A DNA stretch of 64,000 bases from an uncultured Prevotellaceae bacterium (GTDB lineage: Bacteria > Bacteroidota > Bacteroidia > Bacteroidales > Bacteroidaceae). The notes beneath the pieces are model-generated. The model made no database searches, was not told the origin of the DNA, and worked only from the letters and a program-made list of their open reading frames with translations. The stretch is from contig ONMA01000010.1 in assembly GCA_900318815.1 (NCBI GenBank), positions 1 through 64,000 of the forward strand, given 5' to 3'. The position numbers were made by a program, and so were the translations under genes. Shown here in pieces: positions 43,905 to 53,647 of the stretch. Position 1 is the stretch's first letter. Each line of letters begins with the position of its first letter.

Positions 43905-44399
43905 CAGAAACGAATTTGACTAATTGGATCATAATGATGAGTTTCAGAAACGAATTTGACTAATTGGATCATAATGATGAGTTTCAGAAACGAATTAGAC
44001 TAATTGGATCATAATGATGAGTTTCTGAAACGAATTTGACTAATTGGATTTTAATTTTTTCTTAATGATAGTATCGAGTAATAATTATTAAAATTAGAAA
44101 AATTCGTGAATAAAACTAAGGTCAATTAAGGAAATTCGTTTCCCCAAAATCTTAAGAAAATAAAGGTCTATTAAGGCAATTCGTTTCCTAAAAATCTGTT
44201 AGTCAAATTACGGTCAATTAAGGAAATTCGTTTCTTAAAAAAAGTAATTCGTTTCTCCAGATCTATTAAGAAAATTAAGGTCTATTAGGAAAATTCGTTT
44301 CTAAAAAAAAGTAATTCGTTTCTCCAGATCTATTAAGAAAATTAAGGTCTATTAGGAAAATTCGTTTCTAAAAGAAAAAGTATTTCGTTTCTAAAAACC
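43905..44399. repeat. Two opposed tandem-repeat arrays within the capsule operon
   Basis: Left array: three 40-bp units from 43905 (start CAGAAACGAATTTGAC) and a partial fourth to about 44050. Right array (about 44101-44390): units ending in AATTCGTTTC, including a 67-bp direct repeat (from 44244 and 44311). GAAACGAATT on the left is the reverse complement of AATTCGTTTC on the right, so the two arrays can pair. No ORF in 43894-44415. Confidence 0.75.
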
Positions 44400-44415
44400 T
44401 AAACCGATTAATATT

Positions 44416-45531
44416 ATGATGCAGTTCAGAGATTTAGCGAGACAATACCAGGTCTTGAAAACCGATATTGACCAGGCCATGCTGTCAGTGGCCGCCGAGA
44501 GCCATTACATCATGGGCCCGCAAGTAAAGGAACTGGAGCAGGCTTTGGCAGCCTACACCGGAGTAAAACACTGTCTGACCTGTGCCAATGGCACCGATGC
44601 CCTTACCCTTGCGCTGAAAGCCTGGGGCATTGGCCCGGGCGATGCCGTGTTCGTACCCGACTTCACCTTCTTCTCCTCGGCCGAGGTCGTTTCGTTGGAA
44701 GGAGCCACCCCCGTTTTTGTCGACGTGGATGCCGAGACCTTCAATGTTGATGTGGTCAGTTTGGAGAAGGCCATTCAGCTTACGCTGGCCGAAGGGAAAC
44801 TTACCCCCCGTGTCATTGTGGCTGTCGACCTGTTCGGTCTTCCCGCCAACTATCCCCTTGTAAAGGAAGTTGCCGAGAAGTACAACCTGTTGATACTCGA
44901 GGACGGAGCGCAGGGCTTTGGCGGCAGCATCAATGGCCGCAAAGCCTGTTCCTTTGGCGACATCAGCACCACCTCGTTCTTCCCCGCCAAGCCCCTTGGC
45001 TGCTATGGTGACGGCGGTGCCGTTTTTACCGACAATGATGAGTGGGCACAGCTCATGGCTTCCTACCGTGTGCATGGCAAAGGCGACAACAAGTACGACA
45101 ATGTGCGCATCGGACTGAACTCACGCCTTGACACTATGCAGGCCGCTATTCTTTTAGTGAAGTTGCGTGCGTTCGACGGTGAGGTGGAGCGAGTCAACGA
45201 GTCCGCCTGCCATTACACACAGTTGCTCAAGGACTATGTGCCTACGCCCGTCATCCCCGACGGCTTCCGTTCCAGCTGGGCGCAGTACACCCTCCGGCTG
45301 GCCGACGAGGCACAGCGCACTCATCTGCAAGACGCTTTGAAGCAGGCAGGCATCCCCTCGATGGTCTACTATCCGAAACCCATGCACCAGCAGACCGCTT
45401 TCAAGGAAAGCAATGCCCAGTGTCCTACTGCCGACCGTCTCTGTTCCACCGTTCTTTCCCTGCCCATGCACCCCTATTTGGAGCCATCCGACATCGAATT
45501 TATCTGCTCAACCCTTATCAAGTCATTATAG
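44416..45531 (+). CDS. WbpE-like sugar-nucleotide aminotransferase
   Basis: 371-aa PLP enzyme of the DegT/DnrJ/EryC1/StrS family. The PLP lysine is Lys192 in FFPAKPLGCYGDGGA. The opening QFRDLARQYQ, GTDALTLALKAWGIGPGD, IGLNSRLDTMQAAIL and LPMHPYL closely match Pseudomonas WbpE, which makes the 3-amino group of UDP-GlcNAc3NA-type sugars. The dehydrogenases WbpA and WbpB are not in the window. Start may be 44416 or the next codon. Confidence 0.9.
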   Translation: MMQFRDLARQYQVLKTDIDQAMLSVAAESHYIMGPQVKELEQALAAYTGVKHCLTCANGTDALTLALKAWGIGPGDAVFVPDFTFFSSAEVVSLEGATPVFVDVDAETFNVDVVSLEKAIQLTLAEGKLTPRVIVAVDLFGLPANYPLVKEVAEKYNLLILEDGAQGFGGSINGRKACSFGDISTTSFFPAKPLGCYGDGGAVFTDNDEWAQLMASYRVHGKGDNKYDNVRIGLNSRLDTMQAAILLVKLRAFDGEVERVNESACHYTQLLKDYVPTPVIPDGFRSSWAQYTLRLADEAQRTHLQDALKQAGIPSMVYYPKPMHQQTAFKESNAQCPTADRLCSTVLSLPMHPYLEPSDIEFICSTLIKSL

Positions 45532-45559
45532 AATACAGGACCATAAATTCAGGAGGATT

Positions 45560-46459
45560 ATGACTTACGTTGTAAATGAGCGGCTCAACCTGCAGCCACT
45601 CCTCGATGAGTTCTTGGACGAAAAAAACCGTGAGATGGAGATGGGCGACACACTGAAGTGCTACGTTCTCACCATCCACCAGAAGTGGGAGATGGTACGT
45701 CGGAAGTATCCACGTGTCATCTGTGACCTCATGATTATTTGGATTTACTTTTGGCACGACTTCTGTGCCAAGCTCCGCCAGACCCGACACCTCTATCACG
45801 CCATCTCTGGCAAGAAGCACCGTCTCTACAGCCGTGTGGAGGTGCTTGGACGCATGACCCGTGCTGGCTTCCTGATTGTGAACGAAGAGAAACGCCACAA
45901 CATGCTGGTGGTCGAGGCAAAGAAAGTGGCTGACCCCGTTCCGAAACGTACCGACAATTTCTCGCCTATCATACGGCTGATGCGTGTGGGCAAGGACGGT
46001 AAACTGATAAAGGTGTATAAGTTCCGCACGATGTACAGCTATTCGGAGTATTTGCAAGAATATGTGTATAATCTGAACAAACTACAGGAAGGAGGCAAAC
46101 TGGCCAACGACTTCCGCATCAACTTCTGGGGCAGGATTCTCCGGCCTTACTGGCTCGACGAATTGCCCATGCTGTTGAATGTGTTGAAAGGCAACATGAA
46201 GTGGGTCGGTGTGCGTCCGCTGTCAGAACACTACTTCTCATTGTATACAAAGGAGATGCAGGAGCTTCGCATCAAGGTGAAGCCCGGCCTGCTGCCCCCG
46301 TTCTATTACGAGAAGGAGTCGCCCAAGGACTTGGATGAGATTCAGGCATCCGAACGCCGCTACATCGAGGCCTATCTGCAGCATCCTTTCCGCACCGATT
46401 GGCGATATTTCTGGGGTACCATTGCCAATATTATATTAAGGAGAAAGCACAGCCATTAA
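45560..46459 (+). CDS. Initiating sugar transferase (bacterial sugar transferase family)
   Basis: 299-aa phosphoglycosyl transferase that loads the first sugar phosphate on undecaprenyl phosphate. Family motifs: KVYKFRTMYSYSE, LDELPMLLNVLKGNMKWVGVRPLSEHY and VKPGLLPPFYYEKES. The N-terminal 130 residues are unusual: instead of the normal KR-FD membrane hairpin there is a single hydrophobic stretch (VICDLMIIWIYFW). The ATG at 45560 has a strong AGGAGG 8 nt upstream, rare in this genome, which decides the start. Confidence 0.85.
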   Translation: MTYVVNERLNLQPLLDEFLDEKNREMEMGDTLKCYVLTIHQKWEMVRRKYPRVICDLMIIWIYFWHDFCAKLRQTRHLYHAISGKKHRLYSRVEVLGRMTRAGFLIVNEEKRHNMLVVEAKKVADPVPKRTDNFSPIIRLMRVGKDGKLIKVYKFRTMYSYSEYLQEYVYNLNKLQEGGKLANDFRINFWGRILRPYWLDELPMLLNVLKGNMKWVGVRPLSEHYFSLYTKEMQELRIKVKPGLLPPFYYEKESPKDLDEIQASERRYIEAYLQHPFRTDWRYFWGTIANIILRRKHSH

Positions 46460-46551
46460 TTCCTCTTCCCATACAAAACAGGTTGATGGCTGGGTCGTCA
46501 AGTAGTGCCATCAAGACTATATGAAAATGAAAACTATAATTTGCATAGATA

Positions 46552-47538
46552 ATGAAAGTTAGTGTAATTATTCCTGTTTACAACGTCAAACCTTATTTGG
46601 AACGCTGTGTGCAGTCAGTGCTTGGCCAAACCTATAAGGATATTGAGATTATTCTTGTAGATGATGGTAGCACCGATGGCAGTGGGCAGCTGTGTGACGA
46701 ATTAGCTGCAGAACATTCGCAAATAAGAGTCATCCATCAGGAAAATCAAGGACTCTCAGCTGCGCGTAATATTGGTATCCAGCAGGCAACAGGTGAGTAC
46801 ATCGTATTTGTCGATTCGGATGATGAGTGGTTACTAAAAGAGGGTTTACAAAAGATAGTACAAACTGCTAAGAAAGATACTGACTTGGTCATTTTTAAAG
46901 CTGTACATATTTATAAAGGCGAAAAACAAGTCTTTACTCCTGACTATGATAAGAAAAATATAGACAAATTGGATAATGCAGAAGCAGTGTTTGCTCATCT
47001 TGTAAATACACAGCAGTTTAACATGAGTGCGTGTTTCTTGCTTATTAGACGTGAAATGCTTATCGCGAACAAAATTTATTTTCCTATTGGTTTGTTTAGC
47101 GAAGATGTCTATTGGAGCATGCACCTTTGGCAACATGCTTATGTGGTGAGAGTTGTCAACTTAAATTTTTATGGTTACCACCATCGTGAAGGAAGTATAT
47201 CAACAACTTCAACTATTCAAGTTTACACTAGTTATGATCAAATTTTTAATTATTGGAAATCAGAATGTTATAGGGGCTGCAAAAATTCAGAAACTATTTT
47301 GACTTATTTGTCTACCATGTGGATTAACAGAGGCTATGCGTATTATAAGCTTCCTATTACTGACAAACCTGTAGCTCTTCAGATATTGCAGCGACATGTA
47401 GATTTGCTATTCCATGCGCATTTGCCAAAAACAAGACGGGTGCGTAGGATGATTAGAATCTTAGGCATAAAGAAAACAGCAATACTATTAGGGTGGTATT
47501 GGCAATTGCGAATGTTGATTATTGGTAATGCTATTTAA
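46552..47538 (+). CDS. Family 2 glycosyltransferase
   Basis: 328-aa GT-A enzyme. Opening VSVIIPVYNVKPYLERCVQSVLGQTYKDIEIILVDDGSTDGS, then FVDSDDEW with the DxD-like metal site. Adds one sugar of the repeat unit; donor unknown. From about here the DNA becomes AT-richer than upstream. Overlaps the polymerase gene by 17 nt. Confidence 0.9.
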   Translation: MKVSVIIPVYNVKPYLERCVQSVLGQTYKDIEIILVDDGSTDGSGQLCDELAAEHSQIRVIHQENQGLSAARNIGIQQATGEYIVFVDSDDEWLLKEGLQKIVQTAKKDTDLVIFKAVHIYKGEKQVFTPDYDKKNIDKLDNAEAVFAHLVNTQQFNMSACFLLIRREMLIANKIYFPIGLFSEDVYWSMHLWQHAYVVRVVNLNFYGYHHREGSISTTSTIQVYTSYDQIFNYWKSECYRGCKNSETILTYLSTMWINRGYAYYKLPITDKPVALQILQRHVDLLFHAHLPKTRRVRRMIRILGIKKTAILLGWYWQLRMLIIGNAI

Positions 47539-48859
47539 GCTACAAAACAATATATTTATAGTAGGACTTTTGTCCATAGGATTCATGGCCATCAAGGTCT
47601 ATGAGCGAGCATTCTGTCTTATAACAATTGTTACCCTGATAGCTTTTGTGTCTCAGATGTGTCTTCTTTTGTATTTTTCACGTGAGAAAGAGAGAAATTA
47701 TTCTGAAAGTACTTTATTTTGGACAACGTTCTTTTATAGTTTAATTTGTGGATCGTTGTTTATGAGTTCATGCTATCTATATGATGGTGATACATTCATG
47801 TTTACAAAAAAGGATGCCATGATATATTATAGAGAAAGCATGAATGTGACAAAAGTGGGGATGATTGCAAATGTCAAACAAATCATGGAACATTATGAAT
47901 TTGATGATTGGGGGTCATTAACTTTCGATAGTTTGATGATGTATATCATTCCTGATAAGTTTTTTCTTAATTTAGTTTATATGCTAACGGGATCTTTATC
48001 AGGGATTCTGTTGTTTCGTATAGGCAAATATCTCATGCCTTTGTCTTATGCATTCTTATCAGCTATCACCTATTCCACATCATCGTATCTTATATGCTTT
48101 CATTGTACGTTTCTCAAGGAATCTTTATTTGTTTTTCTTGTGATTTGTGCCATGTACTTTTTTTACAAAGTTATTGGGGATGGGTTGGATCGGTCATTTG
48201 TTGGCGTGGGCTTAAGCCTTTTATGTATTATGTTCTTCCGACCTGCTGTGGGAGCATTTATGATTATATCTTTTTTTACTTACTATGCCGTAACACAACG
48301 TGGGGCAATTTCTTTGTTTTTGTATATGCTGATTTTTGTTGCCCTCGTTGTCTCATTAACTGCACTACAAGGCATGGTAGATAATTACACTGGAGGTGAT
48401 ATGGATAATCTGGTTGACTATGGTACTAAAGGTGGTTATTCTTCATCGTTCAGCTATTTTGTCAGCATATTTGGTGCTTTATTCGGCCCATTTCCGTCAT
48501 TGTTCCCAAAAGAAGAGGGCGTTCCATTAACTATAAATTACTATGGAGCGGGACTAACATATCGATTGTTTTTGGTGTACCCTCTTTGGATTGGGGTTTT
48601 TTGGACAATCAAAAAGTTTGTATCTTTGATGATACCTATAACAGCATTTGTATTGGTTGAAATGTTGAGTACAGGATTCGTGATGGCTAGTCTTGAATTA
48701 CGTAAAGTGATATTGCATGTACCTTTTATGTATGTCTTAGCTTTCTTCGGTCTTCATCGTTGGCATACGGAAAAAGGACTTGAACACCTGTCAGAATCGA
48801 TGCTTTTTACTTTAGCTGTAGGCATTCTTGTCTTGTGGAATATTTTTAGGGTGTCATAG
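47522..48859 (+). CDS. Wzy-like polysaccharide polymerase (candidate)
   Basis: 445-aa polytopic protein with about 10-12 hydrophobic segments and no other domain. Assigned as polymerase by position and topology: the locus needs one, and this is the only multi-pass protein apart from the flippase and the VanZ-like protein. An EpsG-like DYxxG feature is not clear. Start at 47522 or 47528. Confidence 0.65.
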   Translation: MVMLFKLQNNIFIVGLLSIGFMAIKVYERAFCLITIVTLIAFVSQMCLLLYFSREKERNYSESTLFWTTFFYSLICGSLFMSSCYLYDGDTFMFTKKDAMIYYRESMNVTKVGMIANVKQIMEHYEFDDWGSLTFDSLMMYIIPDKFFLNLVYMLTGSLSGILLFRIGKYLMPLSYAFLSAITYSTSSYLICFHCTFLKESLFVFLVICAMYFFYKVIGDGLDRSFVGVGLSLLCIMFFRPAVGAFMIISFFTYYAVTQRGAISLFLYMLIFVALVVSLTALQGMVDNYTGGDMDNLVDYGTKGGYSSSFSYFVSIFGALFGPFPSLFPKEEGVPLTINYYGAGLTYRLFLVYPLWIGVFWTIKKFVSLMIPITAFVLVEMLSTGFVMASLELRKVILHVPFMYVLAFFGLHRWHTEKGLEHLSESMLFTLAVGILVLWNIFRVS

Positions 48860-48900
48860 GTCTTTTGTTAACAATTTATCTTTTAAAAAGGTTTAAGCTT

Positions 48901-49971
48901 ATGAATATTTTAGTTGTTTGTAAACTCCCAGATCATACTGTCCGGGAAAATGTGTTGTTGCCTTTATTGTGTAGTAATACAATAAATCATATATATGTTC
49001 TTAGAGACAAAAAAGGTGATGATTTTAATGATAGAGTTACATATCTGTATCCAAAAGCTACATTAGGTGGAAAATTCCGACATTTTGTTAAGATATGGAT
49101 GGGTGTAAAGGCTGTACGATTATATAATATAGGTGCTATTGTGGGGGTGTTAAATACACCACATGGATTTATAGGTAGAATAGTAGGGATAATGACGCGA
49201 GTTCCTTATGTCCACATGACAATAGCTGGTCATCGGGAATTTTGGATGGATGGACCAGTAATGGAAAAACTTAATATATGGGCTTTTGGTCATGGTGCTG
49301 CTATCACCGTAACAGGTAAGCAGACACAGCATTATCTGGAAGAAAAAGGTGTCCGAAAAGATAAAATATTTATCTTGCCTAATTTACCGAATGAAGCTTT
49401 TACTAAAGTGGAAACAAATGATAACCGTCATTATGATATCGTATCGTTCTCTAGGATAGATCTTAACAAAAATATTATCCTGCTGATAAAGGCTTTAGCA
49501 AGATTAAAAGATAAGTTCCAGTTGAGAGTAGCTATAGCAGGAGATGGTGACCAGTTGGAAAACATTAAGAATGCAGCTAGAGAATATGGTGTTTCAGAAA
49601 TGATAGATTTCATGGGATATGTGAGTGGCTTTGACAACAAGGTGAAGGTACTTTCTGATAGTAAGATTTTTATTTCCTGTTCCAAAGGCGAGGGATTCCC
49701 TGTCTCGTTGTTGGAGGCCATGAACTGTGGTTGTGTGCCAGTTGTGTCGAATGTTGGTGATATTGTAGATGTCATTCGGAATGGTAAGAATGGTTATGTC
49801 TTTAATGATACAGATGACGAAACCGAGTTCTCTGGCTATTTAGAGCAACTTCTCGCCGACAGTAATAGCATCGCAGCCATGCGCCAGGAAGCCTACAAAA
49901 TCAAGGACGAAATTTCTGTTGCCAATAATGGAAAGATTTGGGACAAAGTTTTTGCATACATTTGTCACTGA
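48901..49971 (+). CDS. Family 4 glycosyltransferase
   Basis: 356-aa GT-B enzyme. The retaining GT4 C-terminal signature is present (SCSKGEGFPVSLLEAMNCGCVPVVSNVGDI, with the E-x7-E pair) and VSFSRIDLNKNI precedes the nucleotide-binding region. The start at 48901 (MNILVVCKLPDHT) matches the beta-strand that begins the fold; an in-frame ATG at 48865 is less likely. Confidence 0.9.
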   Translation: MNILVVCKLPDHTVRENVLLPLLCSNTINHIYVLRDKKGDDFNDRVTYLYPKATLGGKFRHFVKIWMGVKAVRLYNIGAIVGVLNTPHGFIGRIVGIMTRVPYVHMTIAGHREFWMDGPVMEKLNIWAFGHGAAITVTGKQTQHYLEEKGVRKDKIFILPNLPNEAFTKVETNDNRHYDIVSFSRIDLNKNIILLIKALARLKDKFQLRVAIAGDGDQLENIKNAAREYGVSEMIDFMGYVSGFDNKVKVLSDSKIFISCSKGEGFPVSLLEAMNCGCVPVVSNVGDIVDVIRNGKNGYVFNDTDDETEFSGYLEQLLADSNSIAAMRQEAYKIKDEISVANNGKIWDKVFAYICH

Positions 49972-49976
49972 ATGTT

Positions 49977-51059
49977 ATGATTAGACTAACCTTTATAGGC
50001 GATATTTTCCCTGCTGATGAACTTTTTACGTATGGCTTTGGCATTAAGTCAAAGACTAATAATGAAAATGTTCTGTGCTGGAAGGAGAATATTAGCCAAA
50101 TTGTTGGTCATGCCGACTACATCGTGGGCAATTTAGAAAGCCCGTTAGTTGATGATAAGGATGCAAAAGATAAGACATTTTACGGTGTTCCCTTGTTTGC
50201 AGATGTGCTGAAAGACAGCGGAATCAACATCCTTAATTTGGCCAACAATCATATTGCGGAACACGGAGCCGAAGGATTCGTCAAGACTGTAGAAACGTTG
50301 CATGGAAAGGGAATCAAGACCATAGGTGTTTTGAAGGAAGGTGAGTCCGAAATCCTCACCATCAAGAAGGAGCAAACAACAATATGCATGGCAAGCTTTT
50401 GCGACGAACGAGTTTGCGCAATAACAAACCCTGGCTGCTATGCAAGTTTGGAGAAGAAAAATGTGTTTTACATTTTGGAGCGCATGAAAGCATTGAATCC
50501 TGATGTCATCATCTTTATCTTCCACTGGGGTAATGAATACATCCATTTCCCTTCACTGGAACAAAGGACATTGGCATACAAACTTATTGACAATGGTGCT
50601 AGCCTAATTATAGGCCATCACCCACATGTGATACAACCCTACGAAAGCTATCATGGTGGTCATATCATCTATTCTCTTGGCAATTTCTGTTTCGATGATG
50701 TACAGTCGGAACATTTCGGAAAGGGAATGATTGCCAATGTGGACATTCAAAAACGTGTCATTCATGACATATCTTTTTCAGGAGTCTCGATTCAGGACAT
50801 GGCATATAGCGATTGTTTGGTTAAACCAATGGATTGTCGTGACTTTGAACAATACTTTGCACAGATTAATGACAAGTATAATCAATTCAAAACGAAGTCA
50901 GATTGGGAATACAATAGGATATATCAACGTACACTTGATAAGGAGCATACCAAGGAACGTATTTCTATGCGGCTGAATGTTGCAAAAAAAGTAGTAAGCT
51001 TGCGACATAGACACAAAATGCAGTTACTCAATAATATTAAAAATTACATATTTAAATGA
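49977..51059 (+). CDS. CapA family protein
   Basis: 360-aa protein of the CapA/PgsA metallophosphatase-like family. Motifs: LTFIGDIFPADEL, DYIVGNLESPL, NILNLANNHIAEHG, FIFHWGNEY and LIIGHHPHVIQPYESYHGGHIIYSLGNF. Known in poly-gamma-glutamate loci but also frequent in exopolysaccharide loci, where its activity is unknown. No PgsB/C homologue is present. Overlaps the next gene by ATGA. Confidence 0.85.
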   Translation: MIRLTFIGDIFPADELFTYGFGIKSKTNNENVLCWKENISQIVGHADYIVGNLESPLVDDKDAKDKTFYGVPLFADVLKDSGINILNLANNHIAEHGAEGFVKTVETLHGKGIKTIGVLKEGESEILTIKKEQTTICMASFCDERVCAITNPGCYASLEKKNVFYILERMKALNPDVIIFIFHWGNEYIHFPSLEQRTLAYKLIDNGASLIIGHHPHVIQPYESYHGGHIIYSLGNFCFDDVQSEHFGKGMIANVDIQKRVIHDISFSGVSIQDMAYSDCLVKPMDCRDFEQYFAQINDKYNQFKTKSDWEYNRIYQRTLDKEHTKERISMRLNVAKKVVSLRHRHKMQLLNNIKNYIFK

Positions 51060-52474
51060 TAGGAATGAGTATATATAGTATTATAGACAGGAAAGTTCTG
51101 ATTCCTTTAGGTGACAAATTGAAGGGCAGAAATTTGTATGGAGAGTTCAAAAATGCGTTAAATACGGAATGGCTCTCAGAATCGGAATTATTAGAATTGC
51201 AAAACGAGAAACTTCAAAAACTGGTTAAGCATTGTTATAATAATGTGCCTTATTACAAAAAGGTTTTTGACGATTGTCATCTTGTGCCTGATGATATCAG
51301 GACAAGAGCTGATCTCGTGAAGTTGCCAATTTTGACAAAGGAGATTATTCGGGAACATTATGACGAGTTGGTGTCGAAAGATATAGAAAAAAGAAAGTAT
51401 ATTGACAGTTCTACAGGCGGTAGTACAGGTACGCCTATGCGTTTTAAAGAAGATGTTGAGACATGGAATAAATTGAAAAGTCTAAACTTTAGAGGATGGA
51501 CATGGGCTGGATTTAATGTCGGTGAAAAAATGTTTACTTTAGCAGGTAATTCATTGGTGAAAAAGAATACTAGTAATAGTAAGATGATGGTAAAAAATCT
51601 GTATGATCTTATGATTATGCGGAATGAGAAGCATGATTGTACAGACATTACCCCAGAAGCTCTTGGACGTTATTATAAAGCAATGATGGATTACAAACCA
51701 GTAGCTATACGTGGCTATGCGTCATCTTTGTTTTTCTTAGCAAAATATATTGAGCAGGAGCATTTGCCTGTTTGTAAAGTTAAGGTTGTTTTTACTACAG
51801 GTGAAAAATTACATCCAAAGTATCGCTATAAAATACAACAGGTTTTTCATGCTCCTGTGTTTGATGGTTATGGGGCATCTGATGGAGGAGTTACGGCTCA
51901 TGAGTGCTATATGCATGAAGGTTTACATATTGGAGAAGAACACTGCGTTGTTGAGATTACAGACATAGGTGGGATGCAATTGCCCGATGGAGAGGTTGGG
52001 CATGTAATTATTACAGACCTGAATAATTATGTTTTTCCTTTCTTGCGCTACAAGGTTGGTGATTTAGCATATATAAAAAAAGAATTATGCTCTTGTGGGA
52101 GGAAACATCGATTGCTGGGTGAAGTGATTGGACGTGAGGGACGTGCAATATACAATAAGCAAGGCCGTCCTTTCTCCTCAATTGTTATTGACAATATGAT
52201 GTTTAAAGATTTGGATATCCATACAGAAGAATGTCAAAGATTATACGAGAGGATGGATAAATTCCAGATAAGACAAGATAAAAATGGAGATTTGCGTATT
52301 TTGATAAAGCCTATTGATAAACATGAACCAATAGAGACTTTTGAATATATCAAGGATAATTTTAATCAATATTTCTCTGATTCAAAGGTTGAAATAGTGT
52401 TCGTTGATGATATTCCACCTTTGCCCTCCGGGAAGGAAGATTATTGTATTTCTGAATATGATGTATTTCATTAA
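51056..52474 (+). CDS. CapK-like adenylate-forming enzyme
   Basis: 472-aa protein of the phenylacetate-CoA ligase-like (CapK) group. The phosphate loop STGGSTGTPM, the GYGASDGG motif and FLRYKVGDLAYI are present. Such genes are common in capsule loci and may activate an acid for transfer to the polymer. With ACP and KAS III downstream, a role in acyl activation is plausible here. Confidence 0.85.
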   Translation: MIGMSIYSIIDRKVLIPLGDKLKGRNLYGEFKNALNTEWLSESELLELQNEKLQKLVKHCYNNVPYYKKVFDDCHLVPDDIRTRADLVKLPILTKEIIREHYDELVSKDIEKRKYIDSSTGGSTGTPMRFKEDVETWNKLKSLNFRGWTWAGFNVGEKMFTLAGNSLVKKNTSNSKMMVKNLYDLMIMRNEKHDCTDITPEALGRYYKAMMDYKPVAIRGYASSLFFLAKYIEQEHLPVCKVKVVFTTGEKLHPKYRYKIQQVFHAPVFDGYGASDGGVTAHECYMHEGLHIGEEHCVVEITDIGGMQLPDGEVGHVIITDLNNYVFPFLRYKVGDLAYIKKELCSCGRKHRLLGEVIGREGRAIYNKQGRPFSSIVIDNMMFKDLDIHTEECQRLYERMDKFQIRQDKNGDLRILIKPIDKHEPIETFEYIKDNFNQYFSDSKVEIVFVDDIPPLPSGKEDYCISEYDVFH

Positions 52475-52553
52475 ATAAATAATGATTGCAGTTGTAAAAA
52501 GTACACGGTTTATAGGAGATTCCAATTGTTAATAATTTTACAAGTATATTGTT

Positions 52554-53639
52554 ATGAAGATTTCTATTATTGCAGGAGCTAGACCAAATTTTATCAAGAT
52601 AGCACCAATTATAAATGCTATAAAGGTAGAACAGCAAAATGGAAAAAACCTATCATATAGGTTAGTACATACAGGGCAGCATTATGATGAAAAAATGAGT
52701 CGTACTTTTTTTGAAGAGTTGAATATCCCACAACCAGATGTTAATCTTGGTTGTGGAGGAGGCACGCAAGCAGAACAGACTGCCAATATTATGGTGAGAT
52801 TTGAAAAGGAACTGATGGAAAATCCATGTGATATGATTATCGTGGTGGGTGATGTTACTTCAACGATGGCATGTTCTATTGTAGCTAAAAAACTTAACAC
52901 GAAAGTTGCTCATGTGGAGGCAGGAATTCGAAGCTGGGATTTGACAATGCCAGAAGAAATCAATCGTATGGTAACTGACGCATTAGCTGACTATTTCTTT
53001 ACGACAACAGAGATTGCCAATCGAAACCTTAGGCATTTTGGTGTACCAGAGGAAAAAATCTTTTTTGTAGGAAATGTCATGATTGATACGCTAAAGGCGA
53101 ATATGGATAGATTCAGAAAACCTTTGGAGTATAGTGAATTAAGATTGGAGAAAGAAAAGTACTTCGTGCTAACTATGCATCGGCCTGCGAATGTTGATGA
53201 GGCGGAAAAATTAAAACGAACGATGGAGGAAATTACGAATAATGTCCATGGAATGCCGATAGTTTTTCCAATTCATCCCCGTACTGCTAAGATTTTCAAA
53301 GATTTGGGAATAGAAGCTAATAATCTAAAGGTGATAGATCCACAAGGGTATTTAGAATTTAATTATTTAGTGAAAGATTCGTTTGGTGTCATAACAGATT
53401 CTGGTGGTATTACAGAAGAAACGACTGTAATGCACATACCGTGTCTAACATTGAGAGATAATACGGAACGACCTGAAACTTGTGATATTGGAACTAATAA
53501 ATTGATTGGCACGGATCCTCAAAATATTAAGCCTGCTTTGGATTTACTTTTTTCTGGTAAATGGAAGAAAGGTGGGATTCCTGAACTTTGGGATGGACAC
53601 ACGGCAGAGAGAATTGTTGATATATTATTAAAATTGTAA
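52554..53639 (+). CDS. wecB: Non-hydrolysing UDP-GlcNAc 2-epimerase
   Basis: 361-aa epimerase making UDP-ManNAc from UDP-GlcNAc. Family motifs: ARPNFIKIAPI, HVEAGIRSWD, PEEINR, FPIHPRTAKIF, VITDSGGITEET and LRDNTERPET. The same fold includes WbpI, the 2-epimerase of the diacetamido-glucuronate pathway; given WbpD/WbpE-like genes upstream this alternative should be kept open. Confidence 0.9.
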   Translation: MKISIIAGARPNFIKIAPIINAIKVEQQNGKNLSYRLVHTGQHYDEKMSRTFFEELNIPQPDVNLGCGGGTQAEQTANIMVRFEKELMENPCDMIIVVGDVTSTMACSIVAKKLNTKVAHVEAGIRSWDLTMPEEINRMVTDALADYFFTTTEIANRNLRHFGVPEEKIFFVGNVMIDTLKANMDRFRKPLEYSELRLEKEKYFVLTMHRPANVDEAEKLKRTMEEITNNVHGMPIVFPIHPRTAKIFKDLGIEANNLKVIDPQGYLEFNYLVKDSFGVITDSGGITEETTVMHIPCLTLRDNTERPETCDIGTNKLIGTDPQNIKPALDLLFSGKWKKGGIPELWDGHTAERIVDILLKL

Positions 53640-53647
53640 TTAAACAA

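Noticed and set aside
43905..44050. Regular 40-bp repeats resembling a CRISPR array
   Set aside because: The units follow each other directly without unique spacers, and there are no cas genes. Pairing with the opposed array downstream explains them better.
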